From Streptomyces sp. R44 (GTDB lineage: Bacteria > Actinomycetota > Actinomycetes > Streptomycetales > Streptomycetaceae): a stretch of DNA of 64,000 bases. Below, piece by piece: positions 54,576 through 62,988 of this stretch (position 1 is its first letter; every line of letters starts with the position of its first letter). The stretch is taken from the NCBI RefSeq assembly GCF_041053105.1, contig NZ_CP163444.1, positions 7,720,501 to 7,784,500 on the forward strand, given 5' to 3'. Below the pieces are notes generated by a model. That model was not told the origin of the DNA. It saw only the letters and a list, made by a program, of their open reading frames with translations, and made no database searches. A program made the translations under genes and the position numbers.

Positions 54576-54653
54576 ACGGGACGACGGACGGTGGGTCGGG
54601 GCGGCCGTACACCGCCCCAACCCACCGCCCACAGCCACAGCCACAGAGGAACG

Positions 54654-55718
54654 ATGACCGCTCAACAGGTGACCATCGAGGACGTCGCACGGGCGGCGGG
54701 AGTTTCCCGCCAGACCGTCTCGAACGCCCTCAACGCCCCCCACCGGCTGCGCGCGACCACGCTCGCCAGGGTCACCGCCGCCATCGAGGAGCTCGGCTAC
54801 CAGCCGGACCAGTCCGCTCGCAGCCTGCGCACCGGCACCCGCAAGGTCATCGGCTATCCCGCACCCGCCGACAACCCCGCCGACCCGAACCCCCTGATGG
54901 GCGGCTTCCTCCAGGCGCTCGTCAGCGCCGCCGACGCCGTGGGCCACCGTGTCCTGCTGTTCCGCTGCGACCCCCAGCAGGGCTCCGGGGCGGTCGCCAA
55001 GTCCTTCAACGGACTGATCGCCGCCCGCCAGATCGACGGCTTCGTCCTCTCCGACGTCGTCCACGACGACCCCCGGGTCGACGTGCTCACCGAGGCGGGG
55101 TTCCCGTTCGTCGCCTTCGGCCGTACGGCACCCGGGCGCCCGCAGAACTGGGTCGACATCGACTCCGCCGCGGCCACCGCCCAGCTGGTCCACACGTTGC
55201 TCGGCCAGGGGCACCGCCGGATCTGTTACGTCAACTCCGCAGCGTCCCTGCCCTGGCTCGCCGACCGCAGGGCCGGCCTGCTCCAGGCCGCGGCGGCCGC
55301 TCCCGACGGAGCCTTCGAGGTCAGCGTCCCCGAAGACGACCCGGCCGCGCTCTCCCAGGCGATCCAGCGGCTGCTGGTCGGCCCCGCCCGCCCGACGGCC
55401 CTGGTCTGCGCGAGCGACTGGCTCGCCCTGACCGCATATCAGGCCGTCCGAGTGGCCGGCCTCACCGTGGGCACCGACGTCGCCGTCACCGGCTTCAACG
55501 ACATGCCCCTGTGCACCCTGCTCCAGCCCACTCTCACCAGCGTCCGGCTGCCCCTGGCCACGATCGCGCACGCGCTCGTCGACCGCCTGATCACCGTGGT
55601 CGAGGGCACCACCCCCACACCGACGACCGGACTCCTGCTCCCGGCGGAGACGGTCATGCGGGACAGCACGCCGATGAAGCTTCCCCTTGATCGCGGACAT
55701 CTGGAGACTGGGACTTGA
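54654..55718 (+). CDS. LacI-family transcriptional regulator
   Basis: 354 residues from ATG 54654 with AGAGGA upstream. The helix-turn-helix is VTIEDVARAAGVSRQTVSNAL and the hinge RSLRTGTRKVIGY; the rest is a periplasmic-binding-protein-like sensor (GFVLSDVVHDDPRVDVL, VTGFNDMPLCTLLQPTLTSV). It closes the sugar operon and probably represses it at the dyad 48040-48053 until the inducing sugar appears. Confidence 0.9.
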   Translation: MTAQQVTIEDVARAAGVSRQTVSNALNAPHRLRATTLARVTAAIEELGYQPDQSARSLRTGTRKVIGYPAPADNPADPNPLMGGFLQALVSAADAVGHRVLLFRCDPQQGSGAVAKSFNGLIAARQIDGFVLSDVVHDDPRVDVLTEAGFPFVAFGRTAPGRPQNWVDIDSAAATAQLVHTLLGQGHRRICYVNSAASLPWLADRRAGLLQAAAAAPDGAFEVSVPEDDPAALSQAIQRLLVGPARPTALVCASDWLALTAYQAVRVAGLTVGTDVAVTGFNDMPLCTLLQPTLTSVRLPLATIAHALVDRLITVVEGTTPTPTTGLLLPAETVMRDSTPMKLPLDRGHLETGT

Positions 55719-55741
55719 GGTTCCAGAGGAAGTAGCACCAG

Positions 55742-55771
55742 GTGGGAAGCAAGTACACGAAGCGGTACACC
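55742..55771 (+). pseudogene. IS3-type OrfA start remnant
   Basis: GTG followed by GSKYTKRYT is the usual first decad of IS3-family OrfA proteins in this group, but the sequence then diverges. The rest of 55719-55908 has no supported gene. Confidence 0.35.
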
Positions 55772-55908
55772 AGCCACTTTCCCCGCCGTAGGAGCGGTTA
55801 CATGAGGCGGGACATCAGCCTTATCGGCTGGTTTAGCCCTGAGTTGGAGTTTCTTGAGCAGATTGCTGCTGGTGCACGAGCTCGACTTTGTCCCGGAACG
55901 GAGGCTTC

Positions 55909-57144
55909 TCACATCGCCTCCTCCAGGGCGCGTCTGAACTCCTGTGCAGAGGGGGTGACGCCCTCGCGTGGATCCTCCACCGCGAGGATGTCGTCGATCA
56001 GTGCGGCCAGTCCGGTCGGGAGTGCAGCGTTCCTCTTGCGGATCGGCACTGCGGGCTCACGCAGGACCACACGAAGGGGATCGGTACCTTCTGGGAAGTC
56101 CCGGGGGGTGCTGCGGGTGAGAGCCCAGTACAGACATGCCGCCGAGGCCCATACGTCCACGGCGGGCGTGGCGTACTTATAGTTCACCATCTGGGCCCGT
56201 GGCATGAAGGCGACGCTGCCGCCCACCGCCCCGCTGCGGGTGTAGTCCGACAGCCCCGCGTGTTCGAAGGCCTTGGCGAGCCCGAAATCCGCGATCTTCA
56301 CCCCGGGGGTGGGTCCTGCGCCGGACAGCAGGACGTTCTGTGGCTTGATGTCCCGGTGCACGAGGCCCCGCGCGGGAGCCGTGGTGCCGTCACTGAGGCG
56401 CACCGCGGGCAGGGGGGCGCTGTGGGCGTACGCGAGGCCGTCGAGGACCTGGCGTATCAGGGCGATGGCGACGGCGGGGGTCAGGGTCCCGTCCTGTTCG
56501 ATCACCCGTTGGGCGAGGTTTCCGCCTTCGCAGTACTCACAGGCGAAGTAGAGCAGCGTTCTGGTGGAGCCGGCGTCGCGGAATCGCACCAGGTTCGGAT
56601 GCTGGAGCACTCTGGTGTTCTTGATCTCGCGCAGGAAGCCGTTCACCGCCTCCGGGTGGATAGCCACCTCGGGCCGGAGCACCTTCAAGGCAAGTGACTC
56701 GCCGGAGTCCTGCTGCCGCGCGAGGTAGACGATTCCCTGTGCGCCCCTGCCGATTTCCCGCACGATGGTGTAACCGTCGATCTGTTCGTCAGCGTCACCG
56801 TCGGCCGGGGCGGGTAAGCCGTCATCAATTGAGGACACGCGCAGCAGCAAGGTGCCGACTCGTATCTCGTCCCCGTCGGCCAAGTCGTGTGCCCGGGAGC
56901 CGGGACCGTCGATCCTGACACCGTTGACGTAGGTGCCGTTCCGGCTCCCGAGGTCGCGTACCCGCACCGTCGGCGGGTCGATGTCGAACGCGCAGTGATG
57001 GCGCGATACTTGCCTCTGGTCCGCGGATGCCACGATGGCGCAGTCGGCGGCGCGGCCGACGATGGCGGTGCCTCGCTCGCCATACGAGAACGTCGTGGAT
57101 TGCGCGCCGACGACGGCCACGCTCAGCCGTACCTCCGCTGCCAT
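55909..57144 (-). CDS. FHA-domain serine/threonine protein kinase
   Basis: 411 residues. An N-terminal FHA domain (about 1-105) has GRAADC, VSRHH and GSRNGTYVNG, which bind phosphothreonine. The kinase domain (about 122-405) has GRGAQGIVYLAR, the lysine in LALKVL, HRDIKPQN and DFGLAKAFE, all intact. There is no membrane helix, so it is soluble. It ends at 55909; the gene for an unknown conserved protein lies 8 bp upstream of its start on the same strand. FHA and kinase in one chain suggests self-regulation or phospho-target recruitment. Confidence 0.9.
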   Translation of the reverse strand: MAAEVRLSVAVVGAQSTTFSYGERGTAIVGRAADCAIVASADQRQVSRHHCAFDIDPPTVRVRDLGSRNGTYVNGVRIDGPGSRAHDLADGDEIRVGTLLLRVSSIDDGLPAPADGDADEQIDGYTIVREIGRGAQGIVYLARQQDSGESLALKVLRPEVAIHPEAVNGFLREIKNTRVLQHPNLVRFRDAGSTRTLLYFACEYCEGGNLAQRVIEQDGTLTPAVAIALIRQVLDGLAYAHSAPLPAVRLSDGTTAPARGLVHRDIKPQNVLLSGAGPTPGVKIADFGLAKAFEHAGLSDYTRSGAVGGSVAFMPRAQMVNYKYATPAVDVWASAACLYWALTRSTPRDFPEGTDPLRVVLREPAVPIRKRNAALPTGLAALIDDILAVEDPREGVTPSAQEFRRALEEAM

Positions 57145-57152
57145 GCCCGGTC

Positions 57153-57821
57153 TCAGTCGACAGTGGCGACGTACAGGGGCGAACCCAGCAGCACTATGGA
57201 TCTGTCTTCCGGATCCGGACTCGGCCCGTGCAGAAGACGCTTGGCAACGAACTCCATCGTCTGCGCCGGCCCTTGCAACGCTTCCACGGTCCGGCGTACC
57301 GCGTTCAGAGCCGCCGCTTCTGGAGTAGCACGATGCCCGGGATCGCCGTTGACGAGCGAGTCGATCTCCGGGTCCACGCGGAGCCCATCCAGTAGCGAGG
57401 GCAACAGGGACCGGGCGAGTGTCGGGATGCCCCCGGCATCAGGAGACGCCCCCAGGACATGGTGCGTCGAACCGCCCAGACCGACGACGACACCACTGTC
57501 GGTGCGACCACCGAAGTACGCCAGCGATGTGCCGTCACTGTCCGTCAACACATTCCACCGCATTGCCAGTTGCTCTCGGAAGAATGTCCCCGGCTCGTCG
57601 ACCGACCCCAGCTCACCGTGCTTCTCGAGGTGACTGACGACACGGTCCAGGCGACTGATCCGGTCGTCGTTCGGCGTGCTCTCCGTGACATCGCGATAGC
57701 TGGCGACCTTCGCGTCGATCCCGAATTCTCTGGTCTTCTTCTGGCCGAACGACGGATCGATCTGCGGCAGCAGCATGTCGACCTTGCTGTCGCTGACGTA
57801 GAGGTAGTACCGAAAGCCCAA
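57153..57821 (-). CDS. Conserved actinobacterial protein of unknown function (DUF7019/SAVMC3_10250-like)
   Basis: 222 residues from TTG 57821, chosen because GGGGGAAG precedes it and the protein then starts GFRYYLYVSDSKVDMLLPQI, the N-terminus I recall from an unnamed family common in Streptomyces beside signalling genes (family names from memory). The middle has YFGGRTDSGVVVGLGGSTHHVLG, a small beta-rich core. No catalytic motif is clear. It is 8 nt upstream of the FHA-kinase gene, so they form an operon. Confidence 0.65.
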   Translation of the reverse strand: MGFRYYLYVSDSKVDMLLPQIDPSFGQKKTREFGIDAKVASYRDVTESTPNDDRISRLDRVVSHLEKHGELGSVDEPGTFFREQLAMRWNVLTDSDGTSLAYFGGRTDSGVVVGLGGSTHHVLGASPDAGGIPTLARSLLPSLLDGLRVDPEIDSLVNGDPGHRATPEAAALNAVRRTVEALQGPAQTMEFVAKRLLHGPSPDPEDRSIVLLGSPLYVATVD

Positions 57822-57914
57822 GGTGCTTCCCCCGCTTCTTACATACCTCGCCCCACGGGCCGGTTGCAGCAATCAGTATGCGTCATGCTGCCTGCCGGTG
57901 CTTCAATTCTGGTC

Positions 57915-58052
57915 ATGACATCTTCCTCAAGCGGCGCTCAGTTAGAGCCTGGATGCACCGCAGGATCCCCAGTCATGACGTTCGACACTGAGGGCACCGA
58001 CATGTTCGGCGAGGGGCAGCGTGACGTCGCCGCGGAACCGGACTATGCGTGA
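57915..58052 (+). CDS. Small acidic ORF overlapping the WD40-kinase gene
   Basis: 45 codons from ATG 57915; its TGA overlaps the kinase GTG as GTGA. The peptide is acidic with several Thr and Ser (MTFDTEGTDMFGEGQRD near the end). No RBS is clear and internal ATGs at 57975 and 57999 exist, so the start is open. It could be a leader or a true small partner of the kinase. Confidence 0.35.
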   Translation: MTSSSSGAQLEPGCTAGSPVMTFDTEGTDMFGEGQRDVAAEPDYA

Positions 58053-61000
58053 ACGCGGATCCGGTGCTGTGGCGCGAGGGTGACCTCATAGACGACCGCT
58101 ATCGGGTGACGCGGATCCTCGGACAGGGCGGAATGGGCGTGGTGCACCAGGTCCGACATCTCGCATGGGGCGCCGACCTGGCGGTTAAGAGCCCGAAAGG
58201 GCAGCGGTGGAACGCTACTCGCCGGGAGCAGTTCGTCACCGAGGCCGAGACCTGGGTGTCGCTGGGGCTGCATCCGCACGTGTGCAGCTGCCATTACGTA
58301 CGCGTCTTCGACGGAGTCCCGCGCGTCTTCGCCGAGTACGTCCCTGGCGGCAGCCTCCATGACTGGATCCGCGGCCGGAGGCTCTACAACGGGGACCACC
58401 GCGGCGTGCTGGCCCGCATGCTCGATCTCGCGATCCAGTTCGCGTGGGGCCTCGAGCACGCGCACAGCCGAGGTCTCGTGCACCAGGACGTCAAACCGGC
58501 GAACGTCCTGATCGAGGAGGCGGGGGAAGGCGCCGTCACGGCGAAGGTCACCGACTTCGGCATCGCCCGGGCGCGCGCCGTCGCTCTCGCGGCGGCCGCG
58601 GACGACACCGCGCCAGGCGTGAGTGTCCCGGTCTCGGCAGGCGGATACACCCGGAGATACGCCTCGCCCGAGCAAGTAGACGGACTGCCGCTGGGTCGGC
58701 GCACCGACGTCTACAGCTACGCGGTCGCAGTACTGGAGATGTTCACCGGAGGAGCGACCTGGCGGGCCGGCGAGGTCGCGGGTGAAGTCCTCGCGCAGCA
58801 CCGCGCCCATGCGGAAGGCGTTCCCCCGGACGGCGGCCCGCCTCACCTGCCCTCGGACCTTGCCGACCTGCTGGAACGATGCCTGCGCCATGACCCCGCG
58901 CACCGACCGGGATCGATGTCCGAGATCGCCGCCGAGCTGACCGGGATTTATCAGCGGGCGTTGGGACACCCCCATCCTCGTCAGATGCCCAAGGCCTCCG
59001 AACTGCTGGCGGACGAGTTGAACAACCGTGCCCTCTCCCTGCTCGACCTCGGCAGACCGGGCGATTCCGACCGGTCGTTCACGGCAGCGACAAAAGCCGA
59101 TCCGCAGCACCTGGCGGCGGCCTACAACCACGGCCTGCGGCGGTGGCGACGCGCGGACATCACCGACGAGAACCTCATCGCCACACTCGACGGCATCCGC
59201 GCCGGCGACGACTCCTGGCAGGCCCGGCACCTGCTCGCCCAAGTACACCTGGAACGCGGCGACCTGACCTCCGCCCGCGCGTTGCTGGAGTCGGCACTGC
59301 ACGAGACTTCTGATGAACCGGACGTCAGAGCGGCGTTACGCGCCGCCCGGTCCCCCCTGGGTGTCGACGCCCGCTGCACCGAGACCTCGGCAATCGCCTG
59401 GCGCGGCGAGCAGTCCATCGTGAACCCAGTCCGCATCGCCGCCGACGCGCCGCTCGCGCTGACCGGCGGCCGTGACGGCACGGTGCGATTGTGGGACCTG
59501 GACAGCGGGCACTGCCACCTGACGCTCTCTGGGAGCAGCCGTCCGGTGATCGCCGTCGACATCAGTCCAGACGGCACTGTCGGTGCCTCCGCGAGCGGGG
59601 ACGACACGATTCGAATCTGGGACCTGACCACCGGCCGCGGCCTGTACGAGGTGCGCACGGAGCGGCCGCGCCGACCAGGCAGGGGGTTCGTGGCTCAGGG
59701 CGAGTACTACACCGTCCGGATCAGCGCCGACGCACGGTTCGTGCTGTGGGCGGAGGAAGGGAAGGTAACGCTCTGGGACTTCTGGGGAGCTGGACGGACC
59801 GTGCTGCACGACGAGGACGACGGAGGCTGGCGGGCAGGGATCGACCTGACCGCTGACGGGCGTCTGGCTCTCTTCGCCGACGGCGATCGGATTCGGATGT
59901 GGGAGCCGGCGAGCGGACGCGGGTGGCAGACCGCGCCCATACCCGACGGGATCGCCCCGGGCTTTCTCCGCGTATCCCCCGACGGCCGCTCCGCGGTCAC
60001 CAGCGGATACGCAGCCGGGACCATCCGTCTGTGGGACTTGGTGAGCGGTCAGTGCGCCCACAGGCTCCAAGGGCACCGCAGTGGGGTAAGGGCACTCTCG
60101 TTCAGCGGTGACTCGCGGTTCCTACTCTCCAGCGGACAGGTGGACAGGACTGTCCGATTCTGGGATCTGCGCACCGGCCGTTGCCTGCGAACCTTCGCCC
60201 TACCCGAAACGGGTGGCTACGTGGACGAGGTGAGGTTGGCGGGCGACGCCCGCCGTGCGATCTCGGTCAGCGACAACGGCACCGTCGCGCGCTGGACGAT
60301 GCCGGCCGGACCCATGACCGCCGAAACCGGGAGCGCGATCCTCCAACTGAGCCGGCCACGTCCCGTCACCGACTTAGCCAACCTGAGTAAGAAGGTGGAG
60401 GCGCAGGTGGTCTCGGCGGAGCAGGCGATGGCCGACGGACGTCTGCCGGCGGCACTTGACCTGCTCACGCAGGCGCGCGCCACGGCAGGGTACGAACGTC
60501 AGTCGCACGTGCTGTCCGCCTGGCGAAAGCTGGCCCGCAAATCGATCCGCACGGTCCTACGCGGCTCCTGGCCCGGCAAGACGCTTGCCACCGGGCACTT
60601 CCAGTCGGCCGACCTCTCCCAGGACGGCACGGTAGCCGCGGTCTGCCACACCGACGGCACGGTCCGGCTGTGGGACATCGAGCACGACACCGAACTGCGC
60701 GAGATCCGTGTGAACCCCGGCAGGTCGGGCGGGATGGGGGTCTGCCTCAGCCTGAGCGTCGATGGGCGCCGACTCTTGTCCGGTGAGAACGACCGGGTGC
60801 GGCTGTGGTCGGTCGACACCGGCGCATGCCTACACACCTTCGACGTGGGCGAACACGAGATATGGTCGGTACGCTTCGCAGCCGACGACAATCACGCGCT
60901 TTTCAGCGGCTATCCCTGGACTCAGCTCTGGGACCTGCGCACGGGTTCCGTGTTGTCCACCATGCACGAAAGAGTCACCAGTGTCGCTTGGGCCGGTCCG

Positions 61001-61714
61001 CTCTCCCTTGCGGCCGCGATCGGCGGGATGCACCGCGACACGGTGCTGGTGCACGAGGTGGCCGACGGCCAACTCGTCCGCAGGGTCGACGCACCACGCC
61101 CCCCGGGAAATACGCAGGACCCGACAGGCTATGAAGCCTTCTTCAAGCCGCGTGGCTTGGTCGAATGGAGTTCGGCGGGCCTAAGTGCCGACGGACGCCA
61201 ACTGCTGACCGGCGACGAGGCCGGGGCCATTCAGCTGTGGGACCTCGCCACCGGGGAACGACTCCGGCAGTTCGAAAAGGAACCGGACCACACACCGTCC
61301 AAGCTCCGATTCACCGCCGACGGACGCTTCGCAATCTCCACCGGCCGCGACTTCAAGATCCGGGCGTGGGATGTCGGCACCGGACGGTGCCTGCGTGTCC
61401 TCGGTGAACACCGGCAGCCGGTCGACGACATCGTCGTCGCCTCAGACAGCCGTCGCGTGCTCTCATGGAGCCGAGTCGACGGCGCCCGACTGTGGGAGCT
61501 CGACTGGGAGCTGGAGGCCCGGGAAGCGGTCGACTGGGACGAGGCCGCAGCGCCCTACCTGGAGGGTTTTCTTGCCCGGCACGGGCAGCACCCGACCGAT
61601 GCCGACATCGACGGCTTGCTGCGCCTCCTCCAAGACGCCGGTTACGGCTGGCTGCGAGCAGAGGGAGTTCGGGCCGAACTGGATCGCATGGCAGTCGCGC
61701 AAAGGAAGCGATGA
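58049..61714 (+). CDS. Serine/threonine kinase with TPR-like and WD40 repeats
   Basis: 1221 residues. Kinase domain about 18-300: GQGGMGVVHQVR, K47, HQDVKPANV at 145-153 and D169FG; the usual HRD arginine is glutamine, so activation by loop phosphorylation may differ. Residues about 310-450 hold TPR-like helices (AAYNHGLRRWRRA, LAQVHLERGDLTSARALLESAL). From about 460 to 1165 there are many WD40 blades ending in VRLWD-type strands, broken by a helical insert near 790-840. The layout recalls PkwA-type kinases. It is soluble and diverges from the FHA-kinase operon. Confidence 0.9.
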   Translation: MNADPVLWREGDLIDDRYRVTRILGQGGMGVVHQVRHLAWGADLAVKSPKGQRWNATRREQFVTEAETWVSLGLHPHVCSCHYVRVFDGVPRVFAEYVPGGSLHDWIRGRRLYNGDHRGVLARMLDLAIQFAWGLEHAHSRGLVHQDVKPANVLIEEAGEGAVTAKVTDFGIARARAVALAAAADDTAPGVSVPVSAGGYTRRYASPEQVDGLPLGRRTDVYSYAVAVLEMFTGGATWRAGEVAGEVLAQHRAHAEGVPPDGGPPHLPSDLADLLERCLRHDPAHRPGSMSEIAAELTGIYQRALGHPHPRQMPKASELLADELNNRALSLLDLGRPGDSDRSFTAATKADPQHLAAAYNHGLRRWRRADITDENLIATLDGIRAGDDSWQARHLLAQVHLERGDLTSARALLESALHETSDEPDVRAALRAARSPLGVDARCTETSAIAWRGEQSIVNPVRIAADAPLALTGGRDGTVRLWDLDSGHCHLTLSGSSRPVIAVDISPDGTVGASASGDDTIRIWDLTTGRGLYEVRTERPRRPGRGFVAQGEYYTVRISADARFVLWAEEGKVTLWDFWGAGRTVLHDEDDGGWRAGIDLTADGRLALFADGDRIRMWEPASGRGWQTAPIPDGIAPGFLRVSPDGRSAVTSGYAAGTIRLWDLVSGQCAHRLQGHRSGVRALSFSGDSRFLLSSGQVDRTVRFWDLRTGRCLRTFALPETGGYVDEVRLAGDARRAISVSDNGTVARWTMPAGPMTAETGSAILQLSRPRPVTDLANLSKKVEAQVVSAEQAMADGRLPAALDLLTQARATAGYERQSHVLSAWRKLARKSIRTVLRGSWPGKTLATGHFQSADLSQDGTVAAVCHTDGTVRLWDIEHDTELREIRVNPGRSGGMGVCLSLSVDGRRLLSGENDRVRLWSVDTGACLHTFDVGEHEIWSVRFAADDNHALFSGYPWTQLWDLRTGSVLSTMHERVTSVAWAGPLSLAAAIGGMHRDTVLVHEVADGQLVRRVDAPRPPGNTQDPTGYEAFFKPRGLVEWSSAGLSADGRQLLTGDEAGAIQLWDLATGERLRQFEKEPDHTPSKLRFTADGRFAISTGRDFKIRAWDVGTGRCLRVLGEHRQPVDDIVVASDSRRVLSWSRVDGARLWELDWELEAREAVDWDEAAAPYLEGFLARHGQHPTDADIDGLLRLLQDAGYGWLRAEGVRAELDRMAVAQRKR

Positions 61715-61896
61715 CCCAGTCTGGTGCGGTCGGGCTCGGCGCAGCGTCGCGGCCAAAGACTTCCGAAAGCTCGCTCCCCCTGCTGGTTCTGAAGCGATCC
61801 GGGTCTCATAGAGGCTCCGGAGTGTCCCGGATCGCTTCAAACCGACCGCGGGGCACGGTGATCAACAACATCGCCCTTGCCGCCCCGGCCGCATGA
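61711..61896 (+). CDS. Small ORF overlapping the kinase stop
   Basis: 61 codons from ATG 61711, overlapping the kinase TGA as ATGA. The sequence is basic and of low complexity, and the 14-bp hairpin 61790-61839 lies inside it, so it may not be a gene. Confidence 0.25.
   Translation: MTQSGAVGLGAASRPKTSESSLPLLVLKRSGSHRGSGVSRIASNRPRGTVINNIALAAPAA
61790..61839. terminator. Hairpin after the kinase gene
   Basis: A 14-bp perfect stem (61790-61803 with 61826-61839, core GAAGCGATCCGGG) around a 22-nt loop, 76 nt after the kinase stop; a rho-independent-like terminator or an RNA structure. Confidence 0.55.
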
Positions 61897-61898
61897 CG

Positions 61899-62084
61899 TC
61901 AGTCACGCGTTTGAGCCAGGAAAAGGACACGATGGCTCGCAACAATGCGACACGTATGAAGGGCTCCGCCCTCGTGTAATGCGACACGATCTGCGTGGGA
62001 CACGGTCTCTGCTGACACAACTGCGCGCGGGGTGCCGTCGTCGCCCTCGCTGGTCTCGATCTCGTACAGGCCGGTGGTGGTCAT
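61899..62084 (-). CDS. Small hypothetical protein
   Basis: 61 residues from ATG 62084 with GGGGGCG upstream. It reads TTTGLYEIETSEGDDGTPRA then VVSAETVSHADRVALHEGG. It is well formed and overlaps the stop of the preceding truncated gene by ATGA. No family is recognised. It could be a small regulator of that lost gene. Confidence 0.5.
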   Translation of the reverse strand: MTTTGLYEIETSEGDDGTPRAVVSAETVSHADRVALHEGGALHTCRIVASHRVLFLAQTRD

Positions 62085-62152
62085 GCGCTCGCCCCCGCGA
62101 CGGCGGTGTCCAGGAGCGTGACGGCGTCGGCCTGGTACGGGTCGGCGAACAG
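62081..62152 (-). pseudogene. C-terminal stub of a lost gene
   Basis: About 23 codons, LFADPYQADAVTLLDTAVAG then ASA and stop, coupled by ATGA to the next small gene. Upstream it is cut at about 62153 by a sequence that looks like an IS end. Confidence 0.4.
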
Positions 62153-62190
62153 TTAGGGCCTGTCCGATGGGTCGTATGAGCTGATCAGGA
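62153..62190. other. Possible IS-end remnant
   Basis: The stretch starting GGGCCTGTCCGATGGGTCGT resembles the outer end of IS5-type elements and sits at the point where the stub above is cut. Only one end is seen. Confidence 0.3.
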
Positions 62191-62224
62191 GCGTGGCCTA
62201 CTGTTCGCTGAACAAGGGGGCCGC

Positions 62225-62686
62225 ATGGCACGCGATACAGCTGAAGCAGAGGCGGGGATGAAGGGGATCAGATTTCCTGCCTGGCACGGAAAGCACTACG
62301 TGACGCTGGCTGAGCTACTGGTTCGCCTCGGCAGCTTCGGCCTGGACCTGACCTGGCGCGTCGAGTTCGACGAGATCGTCGATCCCCGCTGTGTCGAGAT
62401 GGAGAGACGCGCCGACGCCGGCATGGACACGTTGACCTTGTTGTCGTTGACGACCCCCTTCCTCCAGTTGATCGACGCCGAAGCACGTGGGTTCGCGGAG
62501 GACCAGCTGGTGCTCGTCCTGACCGAATTCGATAGTTCCTCCTGGGACGTCAGGGCTGTCGACGCGGATTGCTCCGTCGATGAAGCCGCGCCACGTGCTC
62601 GCCGAGTCGGAGCCGGCCCCGCCCCCTCGTGGCCGGCCGCTGGCAGGACCCCCGCCGGCACCTGCGCGCACTCCGACGAGATCTGA
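62225..62686 (+). CDS. Hypothetical acidic protein
   Basis: 153 residues from ATG 62225 with AAGGGGG upstream. The first 120 residues (GKHYVTLAELLVRLGSFGLD, EFDEIVDPRCVEMERRADAG, LTTPFLQLIDAEARGFAEDQ) look like a folded domain of the immunity or regulatory kind; the last 30 are Pro/Ala-rich and may follow a frameshift. No family is recognised. Confidence 0.45.
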   Translation: MARDTAEAEAGMKGIRFPAWHGKHYVTLAELLVRLGSFGLDLTWRVEFDEIVDPRCVEMERRADAGMDTLTLLSLTTPFLQLIDAEARGFAEDQLVLVLTEFDSSSWDVRAVDADCSVDEAAPRARRVGAGPAPSWPAAGRTPAGTCAHSDEI

Positions 62687-62751
62687 GAAGCCCCGACCGG
62701 CCCCGGAGCCCACCCCGCCCACACACGAAAGGACGTGGCCATGGCCACACT

Positions 62752-62988
62752 GTGCGAACGCAAGACCTGGCCGCCGCCTGCACATACCTGGCGGGAGAAG
62801 AACTGATCACCGTCGACTGGGAGCCGGGCAACACCCCGGCGATGGTCACCCTCACCCACGAGGGAATCCGGCACATGGAGGCCGAGGAGGAAGGAGGGCC
62901 ACGGGCCCGGCCTGATCCGGGCAGCACACCTATATGCGGGCGAACTCCTCTGTCTGCTGGGCGAACTCCTGGGCCATGGCCGCGCTGA
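62752..62988 (+). pseudogene. Winged-helix-like C-terminal fragment
   Basis: The frame reads DLAAACTYLAGEELITVDWE and VTLTHEGIRHMEAEEE, the wing end of a small DNA-binding domain. The start is missing, and its last 59 bases overlap the ATPase gene on the other strand, so its natural end is unclear. Confidence 0.35.

Noticed and set aside
54198..55700. 500-codon minus-strand ORF opposite the LacI gene
   Set aside because: Shadow frame; the plus strand has a canonical LacI helix-turn-helix and RBS.
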